From Peribacillus simplex NBRC 15720 = DSM 1321 (GTDB lineage: Bacteria > Bacillota > Bacilli > Bacillales > DSM-1321), in assembly GCF_002243645.1 (NCBI RefSeq), contig NZ_CP017704.1:1713501-1777500 (forward strand): a DNA stretch of 64,000 nt. The letters run 5' to 3'. Below the pieces are notes generated by a model. The model saw only the letters and a program-made list of their open reading frames with translations. It did no database searches and was not told the origin of the DNA. Made by a program: the position numbers and the translations under genes. Within the stretch, counting starts at the first letter, position 1. Each line of letters opens with the position of its first letter. Below are positions 18,628-26,097 of the stretch, piece by piece.

Positions 18628-18697
18628 CCGCCATTCATCTCCCCCTTACCGTTGGGCTTTCGCCCTTCGCACGCTTTAAGAGGGAGTCTTCTGGCGG
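18628..18697. repeat. Structured left end of the TnpB element
   Basis: Nested stems: CCGCCA (18628-18633) pairs with TGGCGG (18692-18697); inside, CTCCC-C-CTTA pairs with TAAG-A-GGGAG; innermost is GGGC-TTTC-GCCC. IS200/IS605 ends carry such imperfect hairpins. Confidence 0.6.
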
Positions 18698-18759
18698 GAA
18701 ATGATAAAAAACGATTTATTCCTCAGCATTGTTTATAATTTACTGCTTTTTTTCAAACA

Positions 18760-18796
18760 AAAAAGCCAAACAGAGAATATCTTTTCCCTGCTGGCT
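18760..18796 (-). terminator. Terminator of the DHA2 exporter gene
   Basis: On the minus strand AGCCA pairs with TGGCT with an inner CAGGGAA/TTCTCTG stem, followed by TTTTTT. It begins 27 bases after the exporter stop codon. Confidence 0.75.
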
Positions 18797-18823
18797 AATT
18801 TATTTTTCTTCATTAAGATCTTA

Positions 18824-20251
18824 TTAGTCTCGTGCTGTTCTAATAAAAACCGACACGATCAAACCAATGATTGCAAGGACAAGACCGAAAATGAAGGCAT
18901 CTTGAACGCCTGCAGTCAATGAACCGCTTATGGCAGATGGATCGAACGGATCTTCTGCATTTGCCATATAATTTTTTTGTGATGCTGACATGATTGTAAT
19001 GGCAACGGTTGTACCGATAGCCCCCGATACTTGTTGCAAAGTATTCATTAGAGCTGTTCCATCCGGATAAAGATTTTTCGGCAGTTGATTCAGCCCATTT
19101 GTCTGGGCCGGCATCATGACCATCGAAACTCCAATCATAAGGAGAGAATGCATGACGATTACCATAATGATCGTAGTTTCAGTCGTTACGTTCGTCAAAG
19201 TCCATAACATGACAATCATGATAATGAAGCCTGGGATCACTAACCCTCTTGGCCCGAACTTATCAAAAATGCGCCCCGTAACCGGAGACATGATACCATT
19301 AAGCACTCCACCCGGTAAAAGTACAAGCCCAGCTGAAAACGCAGCTAATGCAAGCCCGGTTTGCAGGTATAGCGGTAAGAGAATCATGGATGACATGATG
19401 ATCATGAAGGTGATGAAGACGGTGATTAACCCTAACGTGAACATCGGGTATTTAAAAACGCGCAAGTCAATCATCGGTTTATCCATGTTGAATTGTCTTA
19501 CAGCAAACAGGAATAGCGCTATAAGTCCGACAATGATCGAGGATAGAACTATTGCATTGCTCCATCCTTGCTCTCCAACAATACTAAAACCATAAACAAT
19601 TCCCCCAAAACCAATGGTCGATAAAATGATGGAAGGTACATCGATTTTAGGTTTGGTGATTGTTGAAACGTTTTGCATATACTTGAGACCGAATAGTAAA
19701 GCGATCACAAAGAACGGCAAAGACACCCAGAAAATGTAATTCCAATTTAGATTTTCAATAATCAAACCTGATACTGTCGGCCCGATTGCTGGGGCAAACA
19801 TGATCACCAGCCCCATCAATCCCATCGTTGCTCCCCTTTTATGAATAGGGAAAATCAATAAAATGGTATTGAACATGAGAGGCAATAAAAGACCCGTTCC
19901 GATTGCCTGGATGACACGGGCTAGCATCAAGATGCCGAATCCAGGTGCAATTGCTGCAATGAGCGTCCCAATGATGGAGAACACCATTGAGGCAATAAAT
20001 AATTGACGAGTATTGAACCACTGGATCAAGAGTCCCGAAACGGGAACCAATATCCCCAATGTTAATAGATAACCCGTTGTCAGCCACTGCACGGTCGAAG
20101 GACTGACATTGAATTCCTGGATTAAATCCCCCAACGCCATGTTTAAAGCCGTCTCACTGAATAACCCAATGAACCCTGCAATTAAAAAAGCAATTAAAAT
20201 GGGGGTCGTTCTAATAACTGGGTTTTGTTGCTGTGTTGCATCTGTAGACAT
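18824..20251 (-). CDS. DHA2-family (14-helix) MFS drug exporter
   Basis: 475 residues with about fourteen hydrophobic segments. It contains LTTGYLLTLGILVPVSGLL, ARVIQAIGTGLLLPLMFN (motif C-like region) and FAPAIGPTVSGLIIE, as in EmrB/QacA/LmrB-type proton-driven multidrug pumps. GGAGGA precedes the ATG. The upstream gene on the same strand encodes a TetR regulator of the LmrA/YxaF kind, 61 bases away, so the pair is likely a repressor-pump operon like B. subtilis lmrAB. A terminator follows at 18760. Drug specificity cannot be told. Confidence 0.88.
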   Translation of the reverse strand: MSTDATQQQNPVIRTTPILIAFLIAGFIGLFSETALNMALGDLIQEFNVSPSTVQWLTTGYLLTLGILVPVSGLLIQWFNTRQLFIASMVFSIIGTLIAAIAPGFGILMLARVIQAIGTGLLLPLMFNTILLIFPIHKRGATMGLMGLVIMFAPAIGPTVSGLIIENLNWNYIFWVSLPFFVIALLFGLKYMQNVSTITKPKIDVPSIILSTIGFGGIVYGFSIVGEQGWSNAIVLSSIIVGLIALFLFAVRQFNMDKPMIDLRVFKYPMFTLGLITVFITFMIIMSSMILLPLYLQTGLALAAFSAGLVLLPGGVLNGIMSPVTGRIFDKFGPRGLVIPGFIIMIVMLWTLTNVTTETTIIMVIVMHSLLMIGVSMVMMPAQTNGLNQLPKNLYPDGTALMNTLQQVSGAIGTTVAITIMSASQKNYMANAEDPFDPSAISGSLTAGVQDAFIFGLVLAIIGLIVSVFIRTARD

Positions 20252-20312
20252 AAAATAGTTCCTCCAATTACTAACTGTTCGACCTAAGCTTAAGATAATT
20301 TTTCTGTATGAC

Positions 20313-20885
20313 TTATTTATTTATCAGCAATAATGGTATCTGTTCCGCAATGGCTTGGAGAGGTTCCCCGTTTTTCGCCGTTAAGGATAAAAGGATACCT
20401 CCTTCAATTAATGCATTAATTACGATACTCAATTCTTTTGCCCGTTTCTCACTGAATTCCGCCTCGAGTAATTTCTTCACATATATGGCTTGCCAATCTT
20501 CTATCGCTTCTTGACAAGCCGTTCTTATCTGCTCACTCGTCGTATATGTTTCCGCTGCAATCGTCCCGATTGGCAGTCCTAATAGATTTTCACTATCACC
20601 AAAAACCTCGGATAAATGAAAAATATGAGTCTGAATGGCTTTGATAGGGTCTTCGATTTCATCAAATCCCCGTTTAATTTCATCTATCACGAATTCTTTT
20701 GTATGAATAATCGCTTCGATCGCCAATTCTTCTTTGCCTTTCGGAAAATAATGATACAGCGAACCTTTTGGGATACCACTTTCCTCAATAATGTCCTTAA
20801 GCCCTACACCGTAATATCCACGTATACGAAAAAGTCGGGAAGCAGCTTCAATAAGAATGTCTTTCGAGTTTCGTTTTTCTGCCAT
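20313..20885 (-). CDS. TetR-family repressor, LmrA/YxaF-like
   Basis: 190 residues. The N-terminal 50 form the TetR helix-turn-helix (ILIEAASRLFRIRGYYGVGLKDI, IPKGSLYHYFPKGKEEL). The C-terminal part (NLLGLPIGTIAAETYTTSEQIR, WQAIYVKKLLEAEFSEKRAKEL) has the layout of the LmrA/YxaF C-terminal domain (TetR_C). Such proteins repress their own operon and a linked exporter until a drug or flavonoid-like ligand binds. It is first in the operon with the DHA2 pump. A near-palindrome just upstream (20909-20924) resembles the operator of this group. Confidence 0.87.
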   Translation of the reverse strand: MAEKRNSKDILIEAASRLFRIRGYYGVGLKDIIEESGIPKGSLYHYFPKGKEELAIEAIIHTKEFVIDEIKRGFDEIEDPIKAIQTHIFHLSEVFGDSENLLGLPIGTIAAETYTTSEQIRTACQEAIEDWQAIYVKKLLEAEFSEKRAKELSIVINALIEGGILLSLTAKNGEPLQAIAEQIPLLLINK

Positions 20886-20908
20886 AGCTGGATCACTCCT
20901 TGAAATTA

Positions 20909-20924
20909 TATCAACCGGTCTATT
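20909..20924. promoter_or_regulatory. Candidate TetR (LmrA-type) operator
   Basis: Minus-strand TAGACC-GGTTGA centred on 20916/20917, 23 bases before the repressor's start codon. Four of six positions are symmetric. It recalls the TAGACC...GGTCTA sites bound by B. subtilis LmrA/YxaF, cited from memory. Confidence 0.45.
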
Positions 20925-21007
20925 AGAGACTATACTTGTATATCATTGTTTTGTCAAAAATGACAGCCTATGAATGGAATATGCTATTGAACTCATTGAA
21001 AACAAAA

Positions 21008-21030
21008 AGAACACCTCATAATGGTGTTCT
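21008..21030 (-). terminator. Terminator downstream of the small toxin-like gene
   Basis: Stem AGAACACC/GGTGTTCT with a 7-base loop; on the minus strand it is followed by TTTTTG. It lies about 100 bases past the stop of the 30-codon gene at 21133-21225. Confidence 0.7.
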
Positions 21031-21132
21031 CTGCAAGTTTTTAAAAGAATTCAATACCTTTTATATAAAATCCGGTATTTTTTTCAAACACTTCCATTAT
21101 TAATCCATCATACAGGCCTGCCTTCATTATCT

Positions 21133-21225
21133 TCAAGGATTCTTGTCATGATTTTTGAAATCAAGAATAGCAATTACAAACATGCCAAAGCTTAGCATCA
21201 GGGAAATAACTTCGAAAGTACCCAT
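21133..21225 (-). CDS. Putative holin-like toxin, 30 residues
   Basis: ATG 21225 follows GGAGG at a distance of 10 bases and the frame gives a 30-residue peptide beginning MGTFEVISLMLSFGMFVIAI and ending DFKNHDKNP. A single membrane helix after a short acidic N-terminus, with a charged tail, matches the Bacillales putative holin-like toxin family (Hol_Tox; type I toxins such as TxpA are comparable in size). A terminator lies downstream at 21008-21030. In type I systems an antisense RNA overlaps the toxin transcript; I could not recognise one with certainty. The peptide could also be a plain small membrane protein. Confidence 0.65.
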   Translation of the reverse strand: MGTFEVISLMLSFGMFVIAILDFKNHDKNP

Positions 21226-21313
21226 TCATACATCGCCTCCTTATATCCAGCTTTTCCTGATCAGAGATTGTCCTATACAAGAAAAAAATGAAAGGGTGGC
21301 TTTTAAACAAAAA

Positions 21314-21340
21314 AGGGCAAACCCAATCAGGGTCTGCCCT
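21314..21340 (-). terminator. Terminator of the agmatinase-symporter operon
   Basis: Stem AGGGCA/TGCCCT with inner ACCC/GGGT; on the minus strand it is followed by TTTTTTG. It lies 51 bases past the D-2-hydroxyacid dehydrogenase stop and closes the operon. Confidence 0.8.
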
Positions 21341-21390
21341 CTACTCCATTCATATCATTGATCGTTGAAACTTTCTGTTCAAATAACCGA

Positions 21391-22380
21391 TTAATAACCT
21401 AGTTTTTTTTCCACAACGTTCATTAGGGGTTTACCGTCAGAAAAAAGCTTTAAATTTTTCAGGAATAATTCCATCACACGATCTAGGTGTTTGGAAGAGT
21501 TGTAAGCATTATGTGGGGAAACCATGACATTTTCAAGCTGCCAGAAAGGGTGATCCTCAGGTAAAGGTTCTACTTCAAACACGTCGAGCGCCGCCCCAGC
21601 TATGTGCCCGTTGCTCAAGGATTCAATTAAATCCTCATCCACAATCGTATTGCCTCGGCCGACATTAATTAAATAGCTGCCTTTTTTCATTTTATTTAAT
21701 CGTTCTTCATTAAAAAAATACGACGTCTCTTTCGTAAATGGGAGCGCCAAGACAACAAAATCGGACCGTGAAAGGACCTCATCCACTTGATCCATACCCA
21801 TTATCAAATCAGCAGGTTCATATTCTTCGTTCCTCTTGGCGGGATTTCGACGACAGCCAATAACGGTCATTCCAAGTGCTTTACATCGCTTTGCTATCTC
21901 AAAGCCAATGTCACCATACCCAATTATCCCCACTGTCGAATTCTCAAGGTCTGTCACAGGAATTTCAACCCATTTTTTATTCATTTGATTTCGGATCATT
22001 GTCGGCACACCTCTTGCTAACGAAAATAGCATCGCAATCGTATGCTCGGCAATCGGGACAGATGTGCAGCCCTTGACATTGGTGATGGTGACATCGCTGT
22101 TTTGAATACCTTCATTAAGCATGGCCTCCACTCCCGCACTGTCTGAATGGACCCATTGAATCTTTTGTGCCTTTTTAAGAATGCTGAGGTTATCATGAAG
22201 TCCCATCGTATAAAGAACATCAAACTTGGATAGATCAACGGTTGGCTGTGGTTCAGGTTCGCCGAATTCCCATGGTTCGACAACGACATCAGAACAAATC
22301 TCCTTCAACTCATTGATGTATTTCTCCGGTATATCGACCCTTATATAAAGTGAGGGAGCTGCTTTCTTTGATTCTGACAT
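21391..22380 (-). CDS. D-2-hydroxyacid dehydrogenase (NAD-dependent)
   Basis: 329 residues. The cofactor domain has VGIIGYGDIGFEIAKRCKALGM (GxGxxG) and GSYLINVGRGNTIVDEDLIESL; catalytic Arg is in NVGRG, Glu in DVFEVEPLP and His in VSPHNAY. The family reduces 2-keto acids or oxidises D-2-hydroxy acids. It is last in a four-gene minus-strand operon behind an arginase-family hydrolase, a sodium symporter and a class II aldolase. In that setting it probably handles a hydroxy- or keto-acid made from the carbon skeleton. GGAGG precedes the ATG. The precise substrate is unknown. Confidence 0.85.
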   Translation of the reverse strand: MSESKKAAPSLYIRVDIPEKYINELKEICSDVVVEPWEFGEPEPQPTVDLSKFDVLYTMGLHDNLSILKKAQKIQWVHSDSAGVEAMLNEGIQNSDVTITNVKGCTSVPIAEHTIAMLFSLARGVPTMIRNQMNKKWVEIPVTDLENSTVGIIGYGDIGFEIAKRCKALGMTVIGCRRNPAKRNEEYEPADLIMGMDQVDEVLSRSDFVVLALPFTKETSYFFNEERLNKMKKGSYLINVGRGNTIVDEDLIESLSNGHIAGAALDVFEVEPLPEDHPFWQLENVMVSPHNAYNSSKHLDRVMELFLKNLKLFSDGKPLMNVVEKKLGY

Positions 22381-22457
22381 GATAAAACCTCCTCAAGAAC
22401 CTACGATTCCTTTTTCTTTAATTAATGAGATGTCAAGTCGAATGCCATGCTTTATGA

Positions 22458-23219
22458 TCACTTCAGGAAATCTGGTTGCTCTTTTCTAATTCTATCCCAA
22501 AGTGGTTGAAAGCTCAGCCATCCTTCATATTCCGTGCCCGTTTGTTCTGCTGTTAATTTTGCATACTCCTCCTCTATAAAAATGGGCTTACCGACTGATT
22601 CGGCCATAATCTGCGCTTGACATGAACGTTCCATCGTTATGAACCACCACGCAGCTGAATCTACAGATTGGCCCACCGTAAGCAGACCATGGTTGCGGAG
22701 GATGACAGCTTTATATTGACCTAAAGCCCTAGCGATGCGTTTCCCTTCTTCAGATGCATAAACCACACCAGTAAAATCATCGAACAATGCATGATCTTTA
22801 TAGAATTGGCAGGCATCTTGCGTAATCGGATCTAGCAGTCTCCCTAATGAAGACCATGTCTTTCCATATACCGAATGAGCATGTGCCGCTGCTATGGCAT
22901 CCGGTCGTGCTTTATGGATTTCCGAATGAATGGCAAAGGCAGCACCATTCACTGAATGTTCCCCCTCTACTATTTCACCTTTATGATTAACCAATATAAG
23001 ATCGGAAACGGAAATTTGACTAAAATGCATCCCAAACGGATTAACCCAGAAATGGTCAGGATATTTAGGATCGCGGACCGTAATATGGCCAGCTATCCCT
23101 TCATCGAAACCAAACTTTGAAAAAAGACGGAATGAAGCTGCCAATCGTTCTTTCCGGTGATTACGTTCTTCTTCCATTGTATTGAATGTTGCGGGTTGCA
23201 GGGAAATTGTCTTTGTCAT
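22458..23219 (-). CDS. Class II aldolase/adducin family protein
   Basis: 253 residues in the fold shared by L-fuculose-phosphate aldolase, ribulose-phosphate epimerase AraD and adducin heads. Zinc ligands are visible in AAAHAHSVYG and LRNHGLLTVG; GIAGHITVRDPK and VNPFGMHF match the group found with hydroxyacid or betaine-type catabolism rather than sugar phosphate. Members cleave aldols or decarboxylate. GGAGG stands 8 bases before the ATG. It lies between the symporter and the D-2-hydroxyacid dehydrogenase, 44 bases after the symporter. The reaction here is not known. Confidence 0.82.
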   Translation of the reverse strand: MTKTISLQPATFNTMEEERNHRKERLAASFRLFSKFGFDEGIAGHITVRDPKYPDHFWVNPFGMHFSQISVSDLILVNHKGEIVEGEHSVNGAAFAIHSEIHKARPDAIAAAHAHSVYGKTWSSLGRLLDPITQDACQFYKDHALFDDFTGVVYASEEGKRIARALGQYKAVILRNHGLLTVGQSVDSAAWWFITMERSCQAQIMAESVGKPIFIEEEYAKLTAEQTGTEYEGWLSFQPLWDRIRKEQPDFLK

Positions 23220-23263
23220 TTTTCTTTCCTCCTCGATTCTTTTTCCTCATTTTTTGCCTACCA

Positions 23264-24685
23264 TCAATTAGCCATGGTGTCCATGTCCGCTTTATCCTTT
23301 ACATCTTGTTTTACCTCATTATTGGGGCTGAGGAAAGTAAGGGTAGTGATGACGACAAAACTAGTAGCGAGTCCGTATAGAATGGGTTGAGTGGAGGAAG
23401 GTCCATTAATGACCAATCCAACAATAATAACGATCATGCTAGCTAGAATGGAGTAGAATGCAGCTTTAGCCGTGACTCTCTTCCAAAAGAAGCCAAGAAT
23501 GATCGGAAAGAACACAGCACCGGATAAAATTGCGTAAGCTACATCCAGTGCAACTAAAATATCTTGAATCCATATCGAAACGATTATGGTCAATACACCA
23601 ATCGTTAAAGTTGTAATTCGAGATGTTTTTAAAAATTGACGTTCACTCATTCCTGGACCGATATATTTTTTAATGATGTCATTAACAACTAAAGTGGACG
23701 AAGCAAGCAATGTTCCTGAAGCTGTGGACATAAGGGCAGATACCACACTCGCAATGACAACCCCCAATAGACCAGCAGGTAAAGTTTCCATCGCTATACT
23801 AGTAAATGCATTTTGTGGATCGCCTAAATTAGGAAGGATAATAAAAGCGCACATTCCAATGATACTGATTGCAATCGCATAAAAAACACTATATATTCCC
23901 GCTCCTACCGTTCCGCCACGAGAGATCGCTTTGGTTCGTGCGGTAAAAAGACGCTGCCAAATATCTTGGCCAACAACTACCCCTAGAGTAAATAGTAGGA
24001 AATATTGAAAAATTGTCTCTCCGCCAATGTTGCCTAACTCGAAATGTGATGCAGGGAGATTTTCTTTAAGCGAGCCCCACCCTCCTGCCTTAGAGATGCT
24101 CATCGGAAGCATGATAAAGAAAATACCGATCGTCATGATGACGAATTGCACGACATCAGTCATGGTGACTGACCACATACCACCTAAAATTGTATAAAAT
24201 AAAACGATCCCACCCCCGACTATCATGGAAACTGTTAAATTCCAGCCAGCCAAAACATGTAAGATTGTCCCCATCCCGATCACTTGCGTTACAGTCAGCA
24301 TGAATGTATAGATAACAGAGACAAGGGCACTGATCAATCTTGTTTGAGAGTTGTAGCGCTTCTCAAGCATTTCACTGATCGTCAGTACTTTTAAATCAAA
24401 GATCTTATTCGTTAAAAACAACCCGATTGCGATAATCCCGAGCCCGATCATCACAACTAGCCAAATACCGGATATCCCAAACTGATAACCTAACTTTGCT
24501 GTTCCTAGAGTAGAAGCTCCCCCTAATATAACAGCAGCTAAACAGGATAAATACATAAAATGACCGAGATTACGCCCTGCTACAATGAAATCATCTGCTG
24601 TTTTTGCCCGTTTGGATCCGATTACTCCCACAATGATTAAAACAGAAAAGTATAGAATCATGATCGATATATCCAAAATATGCAT
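23264..24685 (-). CDS. Sodium:solute symporter (SSS family)
   Basis: About 473 residues with thirteen hydrophobic segments, as in PutP/PanF-type sodium symporters. The N-terminal VGVIGSKRAKTADDFIVAGRN segment and GGASTLGTAKLGYQFGISGIWLV are family signatures. AAAGGAGA is 7 bases before the ATG at 24685, preferred over the GTG at 24691. It is second in the sigma-54-type operon after the agmatinase-like gene and likely imports that enzyme's substrate, perhaps a guanidino or amine compound. Substrate is inferred from position only. Confidence 0.87.
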   Translation of the reverse strand: MHILDISIMILYFSVLIIVGVIGSKRAKTADDFIVAGRNLGHFMYLSCLAAVILGGASTLGTAKLGYQFGISGIWLVVMIGLGIIAIGLFLTNKIFDLKVLTISEMLEKRYNSQTRLISALVSVIYTFMLTVTQVIGMGTILHVLAGWNLTVSMIVGGGIVLFYTILGGMWSVTMTDVVQFVIMTIGIFFIMLPMSISKAGGWGSLKENLPASHFELGNIGGETIFQYFLLFTLGVVVGQDIWQRLFTARTKAISRGGTVGAGIYSVFYAIAISIIGMCAFIILPNLGDPQNAFTSIAMETLPAGLLGVVIASVVSALMSTASGTLLASSTLVVNDIIKKYIGPGMSERQFLKTSRITTLTIGVLTIIVSIWIQDILVALDVAYAILSGAVFFPIILGFFWKRVTAKAAFYSILASMIVIIVGLVINGPSSTQPILYGLATSFVVITTLTFLSPNNEVKQDVKDKADMDTMAN

Positions 24686-24742
24686 GTACACATCTCCTTT
24701 TAAAGTTGTTTTATTTTATAACGCCTTTTGTTAAAGATGGAA

Positions 24743-24769
24743 GGAAGGGATTTTTCTTCGATCCCTTCC
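24743..24769 (-). terminator. Hairpin between hydrolase and symporter genes
   Basis: Perfect 9-bp stem GGAAGGGAT/ATCCCTTCC. On the minus strand only a weak U-run follows, so it probably reduces rather than stops downstream transcription. Confidence 0.45.
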
Positions 24770-24782
24770 ATTAGAATGGAAA

Positions 24783-25781
24783 CTAGTTGTTAAGCTGTGT
24801 TTCCAAATCTCCCACTCTCTCTTTTTTCTCCAGTTTCCCTTTTTTTGCGAGAGCGATGAGAGTGATGAATTCATAGACAATATTAGCGGCCGCTGCAGCC
24901 GTGATTTGCCCGTGATCGTATGATGGTAAAACCTCAACAAGATCGAATCCAACAAAATCTATATTCGTCAATCCTCTCACTAAGGCTAAAGCATCATCAA
25001 TGCTGGCACCGGAAACTTCAGGTGTTCCCGTTCCTGGAGCATAGACCGGATCTAAAAAATCAATGTCAAAAGATAAAAACACCGGACCATTCGCAACACG
25101 CTCATGAATGACCCCTAGCATCTTTTCGACCCCGATACGTTTATAATCGTTTGTCGTATAAACGCCCAAACCTAAATCCCGGGCATCCTGAAGATCTTCC
25201 GGTCCGTACAGACCACCCCTCATACCAATTTGAAGAGATCGCGATACATCGATGAGACCCTCTTCTATTGCGCGGCGAAAAACGGTTCCGTGATTATACT
25301 TTTGATCAAAATAACTATCCCAAGTATCAGAGTGAGCATCAAATTGAAGCAAGGCAACAGGTCCATGTTTTTTTACGATCGCACGTAACTCCCCTAGTGT
25401 AATGGAATGATCGCCTCCCAATGAAATGGGAATGATCCCTTTTTCAATGACGGGAGTAAGCTCTTCTTCGATCTTTTTATATGTTTCAGAAATATACCCC
25501 GGAATGATCGGAATATCCCCATAATCAATTCCTGATATATAGTCAAAAATATTAATATCTTGTTCTGGGTTATAAGGACGTAAAAGGATTGAAAAATCGC
25601 GAATGGCTTCTGGTCCGAATCTCGCACCCGTTCTAAATGATTGCCCGGAATCAAAAGGAATTCCCGTAATGACAAAATCCATATGTTCATCTATCTGTTC
25701 AACAAATGGGAGCCGCATAAACGTACGTACTCCACAAAAACGGGGTGATTTGAATGAGTCTTTCGGTTGATACTTCATCAT
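24783..25781 (-). CDS. Agmatinase/guanidino-acid hydrolase (ureohydrolase family)
   Basis: 332 residues. All manganese-ligand motifs of the arginase superfamily are present: SLGGDHSIT, LQFDAHSDTWD and SFDIDFLDPVYAPGTGTPE. These enzymes hydrolyse guanidino compounds (agmatine, guanidinobutyrate, guanidinopropionate, proclavaminate-type substrates) to urea and an amine. The family resembles SpeB more than arginase (length, GMRGG segment). AGGAGG is 7 bases before the ATG. It is the first gene after a -24/-12 promoter at 25922 and heads an operon with transporter, aldolase and hydroxyacid dehydrogenase. That is unusual for a polyamine-synthesis agmatinase and points to catabolism of a particular guanidino compound. 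Confidence 0.85.
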   Translation of the reverse strand: MMKYQPKDSFKSPRFCGVRTFMRLPFVEQIDEHMDFVITGIPFDSGQSFRTGARFGPEAIRDFSILLRPYNPEQDINIFDYISGIDYGDIPIIPGYISETYKKIEEELTPVIEKGIIPISLGGDHSITLGELRAIVKKHGPVALLQFDAHSDTWDSYFDQKYNHGTVFRRAIEEGLIDVSRSLQIGMRGGLYGPEDLQDARDLGLGVYTTNDYKRIGVEKMLGVIHERVANGPVFLSFDIDFLDPVYAPGTGTPEVSGASIDDALALVRGLTNIDFVGFDLVEVLPSYDHGQITAAAAANIVYEFITLIALAKKGKLEKKERVGDLETQLNN

Positions 25782-25921
25782 GTAACATCCTCCTAAATTC
25801 TAATTCTGCTATTATTATTTTTCACTCCACTGCAATTGCAGATGCCATACAAACTTCCATCTTTTCTAATAGAATGGATATATATAACACCCTTGAAAAT
25901 TCCCTTCTTACCTTTTACATA

Positions 25922-25938
25922 AGCAAGATTCAGGCCAA
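25922..25938 (-). promoter_or_regulatory. Sigma-54 (-24/-12) promoter of the agmatinase operon
   Basis: Minus-strand TTGGCCTGAATCTTGCT has GG and GC exactly ten bases apart with TTGG and TTGCT around them; only one position of the TTGGCA box deviates. Transcription would start near 25910, giving a leader of about 130 bases. A divergent sigma-54 activator gene starts at 26098. Confidence 0.7.
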
Positions 25939-25983
25939 CTATTTCTCTGCAGTATATAAGGCTTTTCATTATTTTGTTTCATC

Positions 25984-26007
25984 AAATGATTAAAAACTTA
26001 ATCATTT
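25984..26007. promoter_or_regulatory. Inverted repeat, candidate activator site
   Basis: Perfect 10-bp arms AAATGATTAA and TTAATCATTT around AAAC, 75-97 bases upstream of the predicted sigma-54 start, the usual distance for an enhancer-like site. It is also in the leader of the activator gene. Confidence 0.55.
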
Positions 26008-26097
26008 TCTTGTTTTTTAATTTAATTTTTGATTATTTAGACTTTTTGATTTATATTTTAATTAAACAGCATCCCAAAACCCAAAGGAGCGGAACTC

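Larger units (their letters stand above)
17285..18697 (-). mobile_element. IS200/IS605-family element carrying tnpB only
   Basis: One transposon-type gene (tnpB) is bracketed by structured ends. On the 5' side of tnpB lie nested hairpins at 18628-18697; on the 3' side a chain of hairpins at 17285-17373. No Y1 transposase (tnpA) is present, so the element is not autonomous. As expected for this family there are no terminal inverted repeats or target duplication. The exact tips and the target-adjacent motif could not be fixed from one copy. Confidence 0.7.

Noticed and set aside
21133..21225. A definite antisense antitoxin RNA for the holin-like peptide
   Set aside because: No convincing promoter-terminator pair on the plus strand was found, so only the toxin-like gene is reported.
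25831..25847. TGGCAT...TTGCA on the minus strand, another sigma-54-like box before the agmatinase gene
   Set aside because: GG and GC are 11 bases apart instead of 10; the box at 25922 has correct spacing and sits better relative to the dyad.
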